A stretch of DNA of 29,523 nt from the NCBI GenBank assembly GCA_050299555.1, contig JBNKWA010000044.1, positions 1-29,523 of the forward strand, given 5' to 3'. Position 1 is the first letter of the stretch; each line of letters begins with the position of its first letter. Positions 7,224 through 15,070 of the stretch are shown here, one piece after another. The position numbers were made by a program, and so were the translations under genes. The notes below the pieces were generated by a model. It was given only the letters and a program-made list of their open reading frames with translations. It was not told the DNA's origin and did not search any database. The stretch is from JBNKWA01 sp050299555 (GTDB lineage: Bacteria; Pseudomonadota; Alphaproteobacteria; Rhodobacterales; Rhodobacteraceae).

Positions 7224-9521
7224 TCAGGGGCCATATTCCTCGACAGCGGCATCCTCGGGCACCGGCGCAGGTGCCCGGCTCCAGAATGCCTCGAGCCGCG
7301 CCAGCCGATCCTGCACTTGCCAGCGCTTGTAGCGTTGATACTGCCGAACCGCCTCCGGGTCGCGCCGCTGCAGCAATTCGGTATCGGGCGGATCTTGTGG
7401 CGTCAGCGACAGCGCACCGTCGGCAGGCGGCATCAGGTTGCACATTGCCTTGAGATCGTCGTCCGGCAGGGTCCAGCTCATCGACGCCTCGACCGAGGCC
7501 TCGAGCGTGAAAACCTCCAGGAAGTCCGCGGCCGCCTCGGCGTTGTACTTGGCCTGGATCCGGCGCAGCTGCTGGTTGTTGCGAAACAGCTGGCTGGAGC
7601 CTCTGGCACTGGCCACGGCCTCGATCGGACTGGTGAGGAACTGCCATGCGCGCTTCCACCGGGCAATGGGCGGCGTGCCGAAATCGGTCGGGAAGGCGCG
7701 CACCTCGATCACCGCGACACCCGAGCAGTTCTTTACGATCCAGTCGCGGATCGGCTCGCAATCGAGATAGGCGGCTGCCACGTCGATCCCGTAGTTGTCG
7801 TAGTAGCCCGCATCGACGACCCGTCGCGAGGGCCGCACGGGCAGCGAAATCGACGGCGAAACAAAGGGGAAGGTCGCGTTCAGCCGCACCGCCGTCGCCA
7901 GCTTCATCTCGCGATGCGCCCGCGGGAAGACCTCGAAAACCTCCACCGACTCCTTGTTGATGTCGTCGCGCGTCCGGCCTTCGCTGGCGCCAATGCCGCG
8001 CGCCCGGATTGCCGTCAGCGACAGATTCGAGAAGAACGCCGGGGCGCCGCTTTCTGCCAGCATCGGCGACAGGATCACCGAGGTGGCCTTGCCCGCGCGC
8101 TCGCTGTCGGCGAGCTCGGCGAAGCTCAGGTGCAAAGTCTGCCACTGCTCGTCCAGCAGGTGGCCGCGGTCACGGCGGATGCGCGCCGGCCAAAAGATGC
8201 GCGGGAAGTCCTGCCGCAAGAGCCGCTGCACGACCGGAGTCAGGCTGTCGCGCGGAATCGGCGTCTTGCGGTATCCGCCCCGGCGGGTTTGCTGGAACGC
8301 AATCGTGTCTTCTTCGATCTGGCTGACAATACTCCCTTGCGGCGCACCGGTGTCGCGCCCCATTGCCGCGAAATAGGCCCCCGCCACCATGCCGCCCGAC
8401 GCGCCGGTAATGAGCCGGATGTTGCGGGTCAGCCCCTTGAGCGGGCCACGCACGCCGAGATAGTCGAGGATGACGGCCGTCCAGAAGCTGGCGCGATAGG
8501 CGCCGCCCGAGGTGGCGAGGATGACCAGCTTGGGCCGGCCACCCGGGCTATCCTTCTCGACGGTCGCCTTCCAGTTTGCCAGTGCCTCCTGGACCGGATG
8601 GATGCCTGCCGGGTGGGTGGAAGCGACCTTGTCGTCGTTGGGGTTCGGCGGCTTTGCGGTGCCGTCGTAATATGCGTCAAACCCAGGGATCCTGCTCTTG
8701 AATTCACCGCTGTTGGCGAAGGTCGCCCAGGCCAGAACCGCGAAGATGGCCAGCTCGGCGACCGGCTTGAACAAAAGCCCGCCGCTGGCAATCAGAATGA
8801 CGCTGCCGGCGAGAAAGCCGCTGACCGCAAGGCTCGGAAGCTGCTTCGGCGTGCCGTTGGCGACAAGCGTGCCGACGCCGATGATCAGCCCGGCCCAGAA
8901 CGCCGGCAGGTTGGGCAGCTCACGCAGGCGCGCAAGGGGCTGGAGGCCTGCAAGCTTGTCCGGATCGGTCGCCGGCCCCGGCCAGAGCTCACCCAGCCAG
9001 CTCGACACCTGGACGACCAGCCCGATCAGCAAGAGCCCGGCCACGCCGCCAAGAATGGCACGGAGCAGCTCGTTCCGGACCCGGTTGCGCGGCAGGTGGC
9101 TGCCATCGGCCCGCTGCCCCCTGAGATCGCGGCCGATCGCCACAATGCCGAGAAAGACACCGGCCAGCATCACGGCAGACATGAGCAAGGTCGGGTTGCC
9201 GAGCACCCGTCCATCGGGGCCCCAAAGCTGCCCGGGGCAGCCGGCGCTGCAGGCATCGCCGGTATTGGTGTGAATGGCGATCCAGATGGTTCCGATCAGC
9301 GCCACCCAGCCGAACTGCCCCCAGAGCGCCGGCGAGGCCAGCGAAAGCTGGACCGGAGACAGCCCCGCGCCGATCAGCGCCTCGTCGTCGTGGTAAAGAT
9401 CGGCGAGGCCGAAATTTCGAAGCAGGCGTCCCGACATGCCCAGCCACAGCCCGAGCAGCAGAAGAAGGTAGAACCAGTGGTCCACGACCAACTGAACTTC
9501 CGACAAGAATCCTGCGCTCAT
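7224..9521 (-). CDS. Membrane-anchored patatin-like phospholipase
   Basis: This 765-residue protein has an N-terminal half of some 270 residues with several hydrophobic segments (about 13-29, 72-84, 112-130, 155-171, 209-221, 236-250, 255-270). A patatin-like lipase domain follows. The lipase half shows the oxyanion glycines in ATSGGAYRA (337-343), the nucleophile elbow GASGG with Ser375, and the catalytic aspartate in VVDAGYYDNYG (Asp570). Together these make the Ser-Asp dyad of the family. ATG 9521 is chosen because AGGAGG at 9527-9532 sits five bases upstream; an in-frame ATG at 9593 has no such site. Substrate and physiological role cannot be read from the sequence. A lipid acyl hydrolase acting at the inner membrane is the reasonable inference. 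Confidence 0.82.
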   Translation of the reverse strand: MSAGFLSEVQLVVDHWFYLLLLLGLWLGMSGRLLRNFGLADLYHDDEALIGAGLSPVQLSLASPALWGQFGWVALIGTIWIAIHTNTGDACSAGCPGQLWGPDGRVLGNPTLLMSAVMLAGVFLGIVAIGRDLRGQRADGSHLPRNRVRNELLRAILGGVAGLLLIGLVVQVSSWLGELWPGPATDPDKLAGLQPLARLRELPNLPAFWAGLIIGVGTLVANGTPKQLPSLAVSGFLAGSVILIASGGLLFKPVAELAIFAVLAWATFANSGEFKSRIPGFDAYYDGTAKPPNPNDDKVASTHPAGIHPVQEALANWKATVEKDSPGGRPKLVILATSGGAYRASFWTAVILDYLGVRGPLKGLTRNIRLITGASGGMVAGAYFAAMGRDTGAPQGSIVSQIEEDTIAFQQTRRGGYRKTPIPRDSLTPVVQRLLRQDFPRIFWPARIRRDRGHLLDEQWQTLHLSFAELADSERAGKATSVILSPMLAESGAPAFFSNLSLTAIRARGIGASEGRTRDDINKESVEVFEVFPRAHREMKLATAVRLNATFPFVSPSISLPVRPSRRVVDAGYYDNYGIDVAAAYLDCEPIRDWIVKNCSGVAVIEVRAFPTDFGTPPIARWKRAWQFLTSPIEAVASARGSSQLFRNNQQLRRIQAKYNAEAAADFLEVFTLEASVEASMSWTLPDDDLKAMCNLMPPADGALSLTPQDPPDTELLQRRDPEAVRQYQRYKRWQVQDRLARLEAFWSRAPAPVPEDAAVEEYGP

Positions 9522-9609
9522 GCCCCCCTCCTGCGTGTCGGGCTCCCGCGCATCATCCTTCAATCGCGCAAAGCCAGGTGTGGCAATCGTCACACGCCAT
9601 TGACGCCTG

Positions 9610-10983
9610 TCAGTTCACATCCACCACCTTGCCCGGGTTGAGGATGTTGCCCGGATCGAGCGCCCGCTTGATCGCCGCCATGACTGGCCAGGCGGGACCG
9701 TGTTCCTCGTTCATGTAGACCATCTTGCCCATCCCGATTCCGTGCTCGCCGGTCACCGTGCCACCCAGTCGCAGCGACCGCTCGGCCATGCGGTGGGACA
9801 GATCCTTGGCCAGCTTCAGTTCCGCATCGTTCCCGGGCTCCAGCAGGATCGTGGCGTGGAAGTTGCCGTCGCCAACATGGCCCAGCAGTGGCGCGAGAAG
9901 CCCCGAGGCGTCAAGGTCAGCCCTGGTTTCGACGACCGCCTCGGCCAGGCGCGAGATCGGCACGCAGATATCCGTCGCCAGCCCACGGCTGCCGGGCCTC
10001 AGGGCCCTTTGGGCATAGTAGCCGTTGTGGCGCATGTGCCAGAGGCGGTTACGCTCCTCGGCCTTGGTGCTCCAGGAGAAGTCACTGCCGCCATGCTCGG
10101 CAACAATCGCCCCGAAGCTTTCGGACTGCTCGGCGACCCCGGCGGGCGAGCCGTGGAACTCCACGAACAGATGCGGCCTTTCCGGGAAGGCGCTGCCGAA
10201 ATGCAGGTTGATGCCCTTGACCGAGACCTCGTCGACAAACTCGATCCGGGCAATCGGAATGCCGGTCTGTATGGTTTCGATCACCGCATCCACCGCCGGC
10301 CCGATGGCGTCGAAATGGCACGTGGCGGCCGAGACCGCCTCGGGGATGCCCTGCAGCTTCAGCGTCAGTTCGGTGATGATCCCCAGCGTGCCCTCCGAGC
10401 CGATCATCAGCCGGGTCAGGTCGTAGCCGGCCGAGGACTTGCGGGCGCGGGTACCGGTGCGGATCACCCGCCCATCCGCCATGACCACCTCAAGCGCCAG
10501 CACGTTGTCCTTCATGGTGCCGTAGCGGACCGCAGTGGTACCCGAGCAGCGGGTGGCGGCCATGCCGCCCAGCGAGGCGTCGGCGCCCGGATCGACGGGA
10601 AAGAACAGGCCGGTCGCCCGCAACTCCTCGTTCAGGGCGACGCGGGTGATCCCCGGCTGCACGACACAGTCCATGTCCTCGGCATGGATCTCCAGAAGCC
10701 GGCGCATGTCGCGGAAGTCGAGGCTGATCCCGCCCCTGACCGCCAGTGCGTGCCCCTCCAGCGAGGTGCCAGCGCCCCAGGGAACGATCGGGCAGCCCTC
10801 CTGGTTGCAGATGGCGGCGACCGCCGCCACGTCCGCCGTTGTCTCGGGAAAGACGACCGCGTCGGGCGGCATCTCGGGAAAATAGCTTTCGTTGGCGCCG
10901 TGCTCGGCCAGCACGGCCGAGGCGGTGGACACGCGCTCGCCGAGGCGCTCCTTCAATCGGGTGATGCTGGACGCGATACTCAT
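9610..10983 (-). CDS. FAD-linked oxidase, D-lactate dehydrogenase (cytochrome)/GlcD type
   Basis: This 457-residue flavoprotein of the vanillyl-alcohol oxidase superfamily probably oxidises a D-2-hydroxy acid such as D-lactate and passes electrons to the respiratory chain. The FAD-binding half contains IVPWGAGTSLEGHALAV, GGMAATRCSGTTAVRYG and MIGSEGTLGIITELTLKLQ. The C-terminal cap has the conserved GHVGDGNFHA and GTVTGEHGIGMGKM, whose histidines and glutamate line the active site in this family. There is no iron-sulfur domain. The sequence resembles the mitochondrial-type D-lactate dehydrogenase most closely, but a glycolate or 2-hydroxyglutarate substrate cannot be excluded. Start ATG 10983 gives the family N-terminus; the in-frame extension upstream is Arg/Pro-rich junk. 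The neighbour clcA diverges from it across 62 bases. Confidence 0.85.
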   Translation of the reverse strand: MSIASSITRLKERLGERVSTASAVLAEHGANESYFPEMPPDAVVFPETTADVAAVAAICNQEGCPIVPWGAGTSLEGHALAVRGGISLDFRDMRRLLEIHAEDMDCVVQPGITRVALNEELRATGLFFPVDPGADASLGGMAATRCSGTTAVRYGTMKDNVLALEVVMADGRVIRTGTRARKSSAGYDLTRLMIGSEGTLGIITELTLKLQGIPEAVSAATCHFDAIGPAVDAVIETIQTGIPIARIEFVDEVSVKGINLHFGSAFPERPHLFVEFHGSPAGVAEQSESFGAIVAEHGGSDFSWSTKAEERNRLWHMRHNGYYAQRALRPGSRGLATDICVPISRLAEAVVETRADLDASGLLAPLLGHVGDGNFHATILLEPGNDAELKLAKDLSHRMAERSLRLGGTVTGEHGIGMGKMVYMNEEHGPAWPVMAAIKRALDPGNILNPGKVVDVN

Positions 10984-11045
10984 GCCTGTCCTAGGTTGCT
11001 GGCCAGGCGAGACGGTAGCCCCTGTACGGGCAAAGGAAAAGCTGA

Positions 11046-12740
11046 ATGCGGGAAACGGGGGGCGGCACGGAGCCCGACAACGGTGTCCGCGGTCGGCATG
11101 CCCGGGTCCGGCAGAACGTCGCCGGGGCCTGGACAACCGTACGGGCCAAGGCGCCCGGACAGGTGCAGTTCTGGCTGATCGCACTAGCGGTCGGCGCGGT
11201 CGCCGGCACCGCCGCGGTCGGGTTTCGCGTCGCCATCAACGGTCTGCAAAACCTTGTCTACGGTGCTGACGACGCCATGCTCGCCAGCCACGCGGCGGGA
11301 TTGCACTGGTCGTGGGTTGTTGCGATCCCGATCCTCGGTGGCCTGATCGTCGGCCAGATCCTCACCCGCTTCACCGATGATGGCCGATCGCAATCGGTGG
11401 CGCATGTGATCGAAGGCGCGGCGCTCAACGGTGGCCGGCTGGAGACTCGCGCCGGGGTCGCCTCGGCGCTGGCCTCGCTGGTCACGCTCGGCATGGGCGG
11501 TTCCACCGGCCGCGAGGGGCCGGTCGTGCACCTCGGCGCCGTCATTGCGTCATGGGTCTCGGCACGCATCGATGCGGGCGGCATGACCGGGCGCGCACTG
11601 ATGGGCTGCGCCGTGGCCGCCGCCGTTTCCGCCTCGTTCAACGCCCCCATCGCGGGTGCCATCTTCGCGCTCGAGGTTGTGCTCCGCCACTACGCGGTGC
11701 GTGCCTTCGCCCCGATCGCCATCGCCTCGGTCGCCGGCACCGTTGTCAGCCGGCTGCAGATGGGGGATTTCACCGAATTCATCCTGCCGGCCCATACGCT
11801 CGGGTTCTACGTCGAACTGCCGGCCTTCGTGTTGCTCGGTCTGCTCTGCGGTACTGTCGCGGCCACGGTGACCCGCAGCGCGTTCTGGGCCGAGGACATG
11901 GGCGACCGCCTGGAGCATCTGCTGCACCTGCCGCCATCGTTGCGGCCGGCGCTTGCCGGCGCCGTACTCGGGGCGATCGCGGTATTCTTCCCGCACATCA
12001 TCGGCGTCGGCTATCAGACGACATCGTTGGCGCTGACGGCGGCGCTGCCGTTCTGGACCGCGGTCGGCTTCACCCTGGTCAAGGCGGCGGCGTTCGCGGT
12101 GACACTGGCCGGGCGTATGGGCGGCGGGGTCTTCTCGCCGGCCCTGATGATCGGCGCGCTGACCGGGCTTGCCTTCGGCCAGCTCGCGACCGGAATCTTT
12201 CCCATGGTCTCGGGCGCGGTCGGGCTCTACGCACTGGCCGGCATGGCGGCGGTGTCCGCCGGCGTACTCGGCGCACCGATCTCCACAACGCTGATCGTCT
12301 TCGAGATGACCGGTGACTGGCAGGCCGGCCTCGCGGTGCTGGTTTCCGTCTCGACCGCAGCCGCGGTGACCAGCCGCATGGTGGCCCGCTCATTCTTCCT
12401 CACCCAGATCGAGCGGCGCGGTCTGCACATCGCGGCGGGTCCGCAGGCGTACCTGCCGGTAACCCTTTTCTGCGGAGCGCTGATGCGGACGAGCGGGGCC
12501 GAGGATTGCGCGCCGGACGGCGAGTGTGCCGAGTTGATGAAACAGGGGGCGGCGTTGGCGATGGACGACACGCTCGATCGGGCGCTGCCGCTTTTCGACC
12601 GGTCGGGGGCAAGCTTCCTGCCGGTGACAAGAAAAGGCGAGGATGGGTCCCCCGAACTTGTCGGTGCGCTCTTCCATGTCGACGCACTGAAGGCGCTGAA
12701 CCGGGCGCTGGCCGAGACCGCGCGCGAAGAGCACGGATGA
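11046..12740 (+). CDS. ClC-family chloride channel/transporter with C-terminal CBS-like region
   Basis: This 564-residue polytopic inner-membrane protein belongs to the ClC family. Motifs in order are the gating-glutamate motif GREGP (155-159, Glu157 corresponding to E. coli ClcA Glu148), SFNAPIAGAIFALE (197-210), and GGGVFSPALMIG. The first selectivity motif, GSGIP in E. coli, is replaced by DGRSQSVAHVIEG. At the position of the E. coli proton-transfer Glu203 there is Val211, as in vertebrate ClC channels. The last 90 or so residues form one CBS-like region (SFLPVTRKGEDG, ELVGALFHVDALKAL). A chloride or other anion pathway is well supported; whether it is a channel or a proton antiporter is open. 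It is a single gene divergent from the D-lactate dehydrogenase-like gene. Confidence 0.9.
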   Translation: MRETGGGTEPDNGVRGRHARVRQNVAGAWTTVRAKAPGQVQFWLIALAVGAVAGTAAVGFRVAINGLQNLVYGADDAMLASHAAGLHWSWVVAIPILGGLIVGQILTRFTDDGRSQSVAHVIEGAALNGGRLETRAGVASALASLVTLGMGGSTGREGPVVHLGAVIASWVSARIDAGGMTGRALMGCAVAAAVSASFNAPIAGAIFALEVVLRHYAVRAFAPIAIASVAGTVVSRLQMGDFTEFILPAHTLGFYVELPAFVLLGLLCGTVAATVTRSAFWAEDMGDRLEHLLHLPPSLRPALAGAVLGAIAVFFPHIIGVGYQTTSLALTAALPFWTAVGFTLVKAAAFAVTLAGRMGGGVFSPALMIGALTGLAFGQLATGIFPMVSGAVGLYALAGMAAVSAGVLGAPISTTLIVFEMTGDWQAGLAVLVSVSTAAAVTSRMVARSFFLTQIERRGLHIAAGPQAYLPVTLFCGALMRTSGAEDCAPDGECAELMKQGAALAMDDTLDRALPLFDRSGASFLPVTRKGEDGSPELVGALFHVDALKALNRALAETAREEHG

Positions 12741-12941
12741 TCTCTCTGCAACGCCAATGGGCAAGTCCCATGAGGACGTGCGGAGAAGCTGCAATCGTCT
12801 GATCCGAAACCGTCGACGCGCCGCCCCTAACGGGCCTTTGGTCAAGATGATGGCGCCTTGCGAACGCCTCCGGTGTAGGCCCTCAAGACAGGGCCCGGTG
12901 CGCCCCGACGACGACAAGGCTGACGGCACGGAGGCGGGGGA
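12741..12941 (+). other. Intergenic gap between convergent clcA-type gene and response regulator
   Basis: About 200 bases between two convergent genes. The only structure noted is a small hairpin, ATGGG at 12757-12761 with CCCAT at 12767-12771. It has no following T-run and so is not a convincing terminator. No ORF here resembles a protein family I know. Confidence 0.4.
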
Positions 12942-13301
12942 TCACGCGAAGGCCGCGCGCAGGTCGTGATCGGTGATCGGCTTGATCAGGATCTTGTGGG
13001 GATGGTCGAGGTTGATCCGGTCAAGAGTCGCTTGCTCGTTGGCCCCCGTCACGTAGATGAACCGGGTGTCCGGCAGGCGTTTGCGGGCCGAAATTGCAAC
13101 GTCGATGCCATCGCGCCCGCTGCCGAGGCGCACATCCATTAACACGAAGTCCGGCGCCATCTCGGACAGAAGCCGGTCGGCAACTTCGGCGCTGTGGGCG
13201 ACGCCGATCACTTTGACGCCGACCATCTCGCAAGCCAATTCCAGCGACATCGCAATCAGCACGTCGTCATCCACAACGACCGCCGTCGCCTGTTCGGCCA
13301 T
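12942..13301 (-). CDS. Single-domain response regulator (CheY-like receiver)
   Basis: The 119-residue protein is a lone receiver domain with no output domain. It has the acidic pocket VVDDD (Asp11-13), the phosphoacceptor Asp56 in FVLMDVRLG, the switch Thr85 in IYVTGAN, and Lys107 in ILIKPI. All the residues needed for phosphorylation are therefore present. Directly upstream on the same strand, one base before the ATG, ends what looks like the decayed tail of a histidine kinase (see the pseudogene at 13303-13465). This suggests a former kinase-regulator operon. With no output domain, it probably acts by protein contact or in a phosphorelay. Its present kinase and target are unknown. Confidence 0.88.
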   Translation of the reverse strand: MAEQATAVVVDDDVLIAMSLELACEMVGVKVIGVAHSAEVADRLLSEMAPDFVLMDVRLGSGRDGIDVAISARKRLPDTRFIYVTGANEQATLDRINLDHPHKILIKPITDHDLRAAFA

Positions 13302-13302
13302 G

Positions 13303-13465
13303 TCAGGCCCGCTCCCTGCTGCCTGTTGGAAAAAGTGGCGGTGATCCTAGTCCCGGCCGGACCGCTGTCAACCGACAGATCGCCGCACAGCTGCGTGGTT
13401 GGCTGCTTGACGATCAGTGATCCGGTGCCCCGACCCGAGCACCGTGCCCAACGCGGCCCTCCCGC
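13303..13465 (-). pseudogene. Remnant of a histidine kinase ATPase domain (HWE/HisKA_2 type)
   Basis: Reading the minus strand from about 13460 gives LAGGPRWARCSGRGTGSLIV followed by QLCGDLSVDSGPAGTRITATF. This closely resembles the last ATP-binding segment of HWE/HisKA_2 sensor kinases (pattern GGP...GFGSLLV...QLGG..EVDSGPAGTRVTVTF). At a run of five Ts near 13330-13334 the frame must shift to continue as FPTGSRERA and a stop at 13303-13305, one base before the response-regulator ATG at 13301. No kinase body, His box or sensor domain can be seen upstream, where nhaA and its leader now lie. I infer a kinase gene lost by truncation plus at least one frameshift. The identification rests on about 45 residues. 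Confidence 0.6.
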
Positions 13466-13541
13466 TAAAGAGGAATTGCGATCAACATATGCGGGCAGAA
13501 TTGTCGGATACCGCTGCAATGCCCAGGCGGGCGTCGGTCGG

Positions 13542-13649
13542 CGGTTGCTCGGGATGCGATGGGAGAGCCGATTGGGGCCGGGGCCAGCCCGGTTGCCTCC
13601 GCCGGACGGTTGCCTTACCAGTCCTCAAAAGGGGCAGCGGGAGGCCGGA
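13542..13649 (+). promoter_or_regulatory. Structured 5' leader of nhaA, possible riboswitch-like element
   Basis: The heptamer CGGTTGC occurs three times before nhaA (13542-13548, 13590-13596, 13607-13613). A hairpin pairs CCGGG at 13578-13582 with CCCGG at 13588-13592. GCCTCCGC at 13595-13602 can pair with GC plus GGAGGC at 13637-13645 (one bulged G), which would bury the nhaA ribosome binding site GGGAGG (13639-13644). An inner hairpin pairs TGCC at 13611-13614 with GGCA at 13633-13636. The layout fits a translation-controlling RNA. The known nhaA-I and nhaA-II leader motifs, proposed to sense monovalent cations, are the obvious comparison. I cannot confirm membership by eye. Confidence 0.5.
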
Positions 13650-14948
13650 ATGTACAGGGTCTGGGGATTTCTCAGCGAATACTCACTGTTGCTGGTGCTC
13701 GGGGCGCTGTTGGCGCTTGTGTGGGCCAACACCGATCCGCACGGCTATCACCACTTCGTGGAGTCACCGCTGGTCGCCAACAACTGGATCGGCGTCCACT
13801 ACGACGATTGGGCGGCCGCCTGGGGCGAGCATGCCGAGAACCTGGTCGCTCCTGGCCCCACGCGGGTGCTGACGCTGCACTATCTGATCAACGACGTGCT
13901 GATGGCGTTGTTCTTCGCCGTGGCCGGCAAGGAGGTCTGGGAAGCGGTGGTCCTAAAGGAGGGCTCGCTGCGCGGCGCCAAGGCGCTGACCCCGCTGATC
14001 GCCACCGCCGGCGGCATGCTGGGTCCGGTCACCGTGTATCTCGGTCTGGCGCTGTTCATGGGCTCGGAGACCTACAACGCGGTGGCCAATGGCTGGGCGA
14101 TCCCGACCGCCACGGACATCGCGTTTTCCTATCTTGTCGGTCGCCTGATCTTCGGTGCGGGCCATCCCGCGGTGCGGTTCCTGCTGCTTCTGGCCATCGC
14201 CGACGATGCTGCCGGGCTGATCATCCTGGCGATCTTCTATCCGACGGGCGATGTCGTGCCGATGTGGCTGCTGCTGTCGGCCGGCGCCTCGCTGGCGGTG
14301 TTCCTGCTGTTCAACTGGCTGCCGCGGCGCATGGATCGCGGCAAACAACACCGGCCGACCTCGACCTGGGTGCGCCAGATGCTGGGCTTCTGGCCCTATG
14401 CGGCGGCGGGCGCGCTGAGCTGGTACGGCTTTCAGCAATCCGGACTGCATCCGGCGTTGGGGCTGCTGCCGGTGATCCCGGCCATCCCCCATGCCGACCG
14501 CGCCTTTGGCGTCTACGCTGCGGCGGAAGAACATCTGACCGATCTTCTGAACCACATCGAGCACGCGCTGAAGACGCCGGTGGAGGTGATCCTGTTCTTC
14601 TTCGGGCTGATGAATGCGGGCGTGGAGTTCTCGGCCATCGGCGCCGCCACCTGGTTGGTGTTGCTGGGCCTGGTCGTCGGCAAGCCGGTGGGCATTGCGC
14701 TCTTGGGCTGGATCGCGGCGAAGCCGCTTCGGCTGGGGCTGCCGGCGGGGATGGTGCTGAGTGACCTGGTCGTCGTGGGCTTTGTGGCGGCGATAGGGTT
14801 TACGGTGTCGCTGTTCATCGCCTCGGTCGCCTTCGGCGCCGGACCGGTCCAGGATGCAGCCAAGATGGGCGCGCTGTTCAGCTTCGGCGCCGCCGCGCTG
14901 TCGTTCCTGGCGGCCAGGATCATCGGCGTGAACCGGGTCAAGGACTGA
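13650..14948 (+). CDS. nhaA: Na+/H+ antiporter NhaA
   Basis: NhaA exchanges cytoplasmic Na+ or Li+ for periplasmic protons across the inner membrane. The 432-residue protein has the family blocks INDVLMALFFAVAGKEV, WAIPTATDIAFS (Asp156, matching E. coli Asp133), LAIADDAAGLIILAIFY (Asp185-Asp186, matching the essential Asp163-Asp164), MNAGVEF and VVVGFVAAIGFTVSLFIASVAFG. It is longer than E. coli NhaA (388), mainly through a loop at about 40-75. ATG 13650 has GGGAGG five bases upstream; the in-frame extension back to 13194 overlaps other features and is not conserved. The leader is structured, and a terminator follows the gene, so it is probably a single-gene transcript. Confidence 0.95.
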   Translation: MYRVWGFLSEYSLLLVLGALLALVWANTDPHGYHHFVESPLVANNWIGVHYDDWAAAWGEHAENLVAPGPTRVLTLHYLINDVLMALFFAVAGKEVWEAVVLKEGSLRGAKALTPLIATAGGMLGPVTVYLGLALFMGSETYNAVANGWAIPTATDIAFSYLVGRLIFGAGHPAVRFLLLLAIADDAAGLIILAIFYPTGDVVPMWLLLSAGASLAVFLLFNWLPRRMDRGKQHRPTSTWVRQMLGFWPYAAAGALSWYGFQQSGLHPALGLLPVIPAIPHADRAFGVYAAAEEHLTDLLNHIEHALKTPVEVILFFFGLMNAGVEFSAIGAATWLVLLGLVVGKPVGIALLGWIAAKPLRLGLPAGMVLSDLVVVGFVAAIGFTVSLFIASVAFGAGPVQDAAKMGALFSFGAAALSFLAARIIGVNRVKD

Positions 14949-14962
14949 GCCCTGCGGGCAAC

Positions 14963-14994
14963 GGCCGCGCCGGAACCATCGGCGCGGCCTTATT
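14963..14994 (+). terminator. Probable terminator after nhaA
   Basis: GGCCGCGCCG at 14963-14972 pairs perfectly with CGGCGCGGCC at 14980-14989 around a seven-base loop, followed by TTATT. It begins 15 bases after the nhaA stop. The T-run is short and broken, but the stem is very strong. It would insulate nhaA from kpsT. Confidence 0.7.
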
Positions 14995-15070
14995 GGAACC
15001 GCAATCTTCGGTTTGATAGGCTGCCGCAAATGGCGGGGCACCCACCCGCCGAAGCCAGCGGCGGCAGCAG

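Noticed and set aside
7317..9641. A 774-codon plus-strand frame opposite the patatin-like gene
   Set aside because: The minus strand carries intact lipase motifs, hydrophobic segments and an AGGAGG site; the plus frame has none.
12757..12771. Hairpin ATGGG/CCCAT as a terminator of the ClC gene
   Set aside because: A five-pair stem with no T-run is too weak.
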